Source: Sepiola atlantica | Taxonomy: Eukaryota > Mollusca > Cephalopoda > Sepiida > Sepiolidae | Direction: 5' to 3' | Assembly (NCBI GenBank): GCA_963556195.1 | Contig: OY744531.1 | Location: 51,872,200 to 51,936,199 of the forward strand | Length of the DNA stretch: 64,000 nt | Shown here: piece after piece, positions 62,218 to 64,000 of the stretch | How the letters are laid out: each line of letters begins with the position of its first letter | How positions within the stretch are numbered: the stretch's first letter is position 1 | Notes under the pieces: generated by a model | Seen by the model: only the letters and a program-made list of their open reading frames with translations | What the model was told of the DNA's origin: nothing | Database searches by the model: none | Made by a program: the position numbers and the translations under genes

Positions 62218-62945
62218 AGACAAAGACAAACGCCGAAACCAGAGAGCGGGAGAGCTAGAGAGTAAAGAAAGAAAGAAAGAAAGAGAGGAAAAGAGTGGGG
62301 ATTATGTGACGAATCAATGTATAACTGTTTCTGGCTAATGATTCTCTTACCAATAATCATATACCTCCGGAAGAATTAATTTATTCTAAAATAAAGTCAG
62401 GTAAAAATAAATGCGACAGATGTAAACGCTCTTATATCCTAATAAATATTTGTTTAATCTTTCAAACAGATACTTTTCTTTGAAATCAGAGACATATTGA
62501 AAATCTAATCTGATTGAAGGAAGGAGGAGTGAAAAGGAGAGAGGAAAGGAGAAAGTGGGAGGAAGGGATAGTTGAGGAGGAAGCGAGAACAACTAAGGAA
62601 AGGAAAGGAAAGGAGAGAAGAAATAGACAGAGAGGGAGGGAGATAAAATGAGAGAGAAAAAGAAGAGAGAGAATGTAGAAGGGAAAGGGAAGTCGAGAAG
62701 AGGGAGAGGGAAGTACAGAAAAGGGAAAGGGAGAGAGAGAAAAGAGGGGAGGGATTGAGAGAAAAAGGTGAGAGAAGTAGGGAGAAAGAAGGAAGGAGGG
62801 AGAGGAAAGGGGAGAAAACGGAGACGGAGAGATGAGAGAGAAAGAGGTGAAGAAAGAGGGAGAAAGAGAAGAAGTGGGGGGAAGAGAAAAAGAGACGGAG
62901 GGAGAGAGATAGGGAGGAGGTAGAGAGAGAGAGAGAGAGAGTGAG
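62218..62945. repeat. Purine-rich (GA/GGA/GAAA) tract
   Basis: Mostly G and A on the plus strand for ~450 bp (62515-62945) with an upstream (GAAA)n block at 62260-62300. The Ser/Leu/Phe-rich 168-codon minus frame is an artefact. Confidence 0.88.
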
Positions 62946-63149
62946 TTGTAATTGCTGTCTGTTCACGACTCCTCTATTCTTTGAGAGATAGATCTCTGGA
63001 GCCATATACATTCTAAAGCTATGTTACCTAGCGTATTTCAATTTTATCAAAGTAGTACAACATTATCCTTAAATACCCAGTGTGTCGCTACCAAAAAAAA
63101 AAAAATATATAAAAATAATGTTTATTCGCTGTTGTTTTGTATATCTTTA

Positions 63150-63188
63150 TTTCATGGCGATGGTTCGAATCCTATCAGCGAGTCTTTA
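63150..63188 (+). repeat. tRNA B-box-like fragment
   Basis: GATGGTTCGAATCCTATCAG fits a B box and resembles the 48.9 kb tRNA-like head; no clear A box at the right distance. Confidence 0.4.
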
Positions 63189-63203
63189 TTTTTCTCCGAT
63201 ATA

Positions 63204-63302
63204 ATTTCGAATTTAATGATTTTCAAGCGACAGATAATTTCGAGTTTAATGATTTTCAAGCGACAGATAATTTCGAATTTAATGATTTTCAAGCGACAGA
63301 TT
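63204..63302 (+). repeat. 33 bp minisatellite, three units
   Basis: Three consecutive copies of a 33-base unit (ATTTCGAATTTAATGATTTT then CAAGCGACAGATA), with a single A/G difference in the middle copy. Length is a multiple of three, so it reads as an 11-residue repeat, but no gene surrounds it. Confidence 0.92.
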
Positions 63303-63307
63303 ATCTC

Positions 63308-63568
<261 letters not shown>

Positions 63569-63581
63569 TTCTACAAGCAGA

Positions 63582-63692
63582 CAACGCCGCAGCGAATACA
63601 TACCATGAAAGCCACAGACCGCAAGTCCAATACTCGGGTAAGTTTAGGAATTCTGGTCTGTGGCTTTTATGGTTTGTGTGGCTGCGGCATTG
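63582..63692. mobile_element. Fold-back hairpin between TA arrays
   Basis: CCATGAAAGCCACAGACC (63603-63620) and GGTCTGTGGCTTTTATGG (63655-63672) pair at 17 of 18, and GCCGCAG / CTGCGGC extend the stem outside with a small internal loop. Flanked by (TA)n on both sides. Confidence 0.75.
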
Positions 63693-63733
63693 CCTGATTG
63701 TGGAAATAATAACATATAATCTTACATTTTAAA

Positions 63734-63738
<5 letters not shown>

Positions 63739-63818
<80 letters not shown>
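63739..63818. repeat. (TA)n microsatellite
   Basis: About 40 TA units. The last ~180 bases of the window beyond it hold nothing I can identify. Confidence 0.95.
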
Positions 63819-63820
<2 letters not shown>

Positions 63821-64000
63821 GATTTTTCACTTATAAAATAGATCATTTAGTGAAGACCGGGGTTGTTCCAATTTATTCATCATTGTACCGGCCGACGTGA
63901 AAGTGTATTATCGCACATTGTTCCGGTTCTATGGTTTTATTGGATGTATTTGGGACCGATTATTTGCTTGTTGGCTTGGTGGAAGAAATAATGCACGAGC

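Overview
The window looks like repeat-dense, intron-poor-in-signal nuclear DNA of a metazoan, most likely an octopod or other cephalopod mollusc. The reasons are: dozens of long (TA)n arrays, often attached to transposon ends; tRNA-derived SINEs with a shared core (TAGCCNCACT-AAGAGCTGTGATAC); and relics of LINE, Penelope-like, Tc1, P-element and LTR elements of types common in molluscs. The species assignment is inference. No prokaryotic operon, CRISPR array, rRNA operon or complete host gene can be supported.

Layout. 0-5.4 kb: TA/TG microsatellites (one 850 bp long), retroelement tails and a CR1/L2/Jockey-like LINE ORF2 fragment at 3.7-4.0 kb. 5.3-8.0 kb: the longest relic of a LINE that I assign to the restriction-like-endonuclease (RLE, R2/NeSL/Hero-type) group, minus strand. 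More 3' ends of the same family lie at 13.7, 14.7, 15.7, 34.8, 35.5, 54.5 and 55.3 kb. 8.2-9.7 kb: three same-orientation 3' ends of a second LINE family. 11.87-12.03 kb: a possible GC-rich promoter with NRF1-like and ETS-like sites and a candidate first exon. 16.5-17.0 kb: a degenerate retroelement with three ~105 bp tandem units. 21.9-26.7 kb: the most striking structure, two nearly identical Penelope-like (RT plus GIY-YIG) retroelement copies joined head to head into a ~4.8 kb imperfect palindrome. Each copy carries a candidate hammerhead ribozyme and another conserved stem-loop near its 3' end. 27.4-34.1 kb: SINEs, a U2 snRNA pseudogene, a fold-back repeat and two copies of a dispersed retroelement tail. 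37.7-39.6 kb: minus-strand LTR-retrotransposon pol relic (protease, RT, RNase H). 41.2-41.7 kb: a nearly perfect 67 bp inverted repeat. 43.2-44.4 kb: Tc1 transposase pseudogene. 45.7-47.5 kb: a 1.7 kb polypyrimidine tract beside a possible small membrane-protein exon. 50-52 kb and 61.4-61.8 kb: two copies of an LTR-like repeat. 52.8-54.4 kb: duplicated non-coding repeats. 56.9-58.8 kb: P-element/THAP9-like transposase pseudogene. 62.2-64 kb: purine-rich DNA, a 33 bp minisatellite, a compound microsatellite and a hairpin.

How it works together: nothing here reads as a pathway. Retroelements insert, lose coding capacity by frameshift and stop, and their A/T-rich 3' tails and flanks appear to become microsatellites. 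Almost all long open frames are translations of (TA)n, (TAA)n or C/T-rich simple sequence and are not genes. Coordinates of relic boundaries are by eye and may be off by tens of bases.
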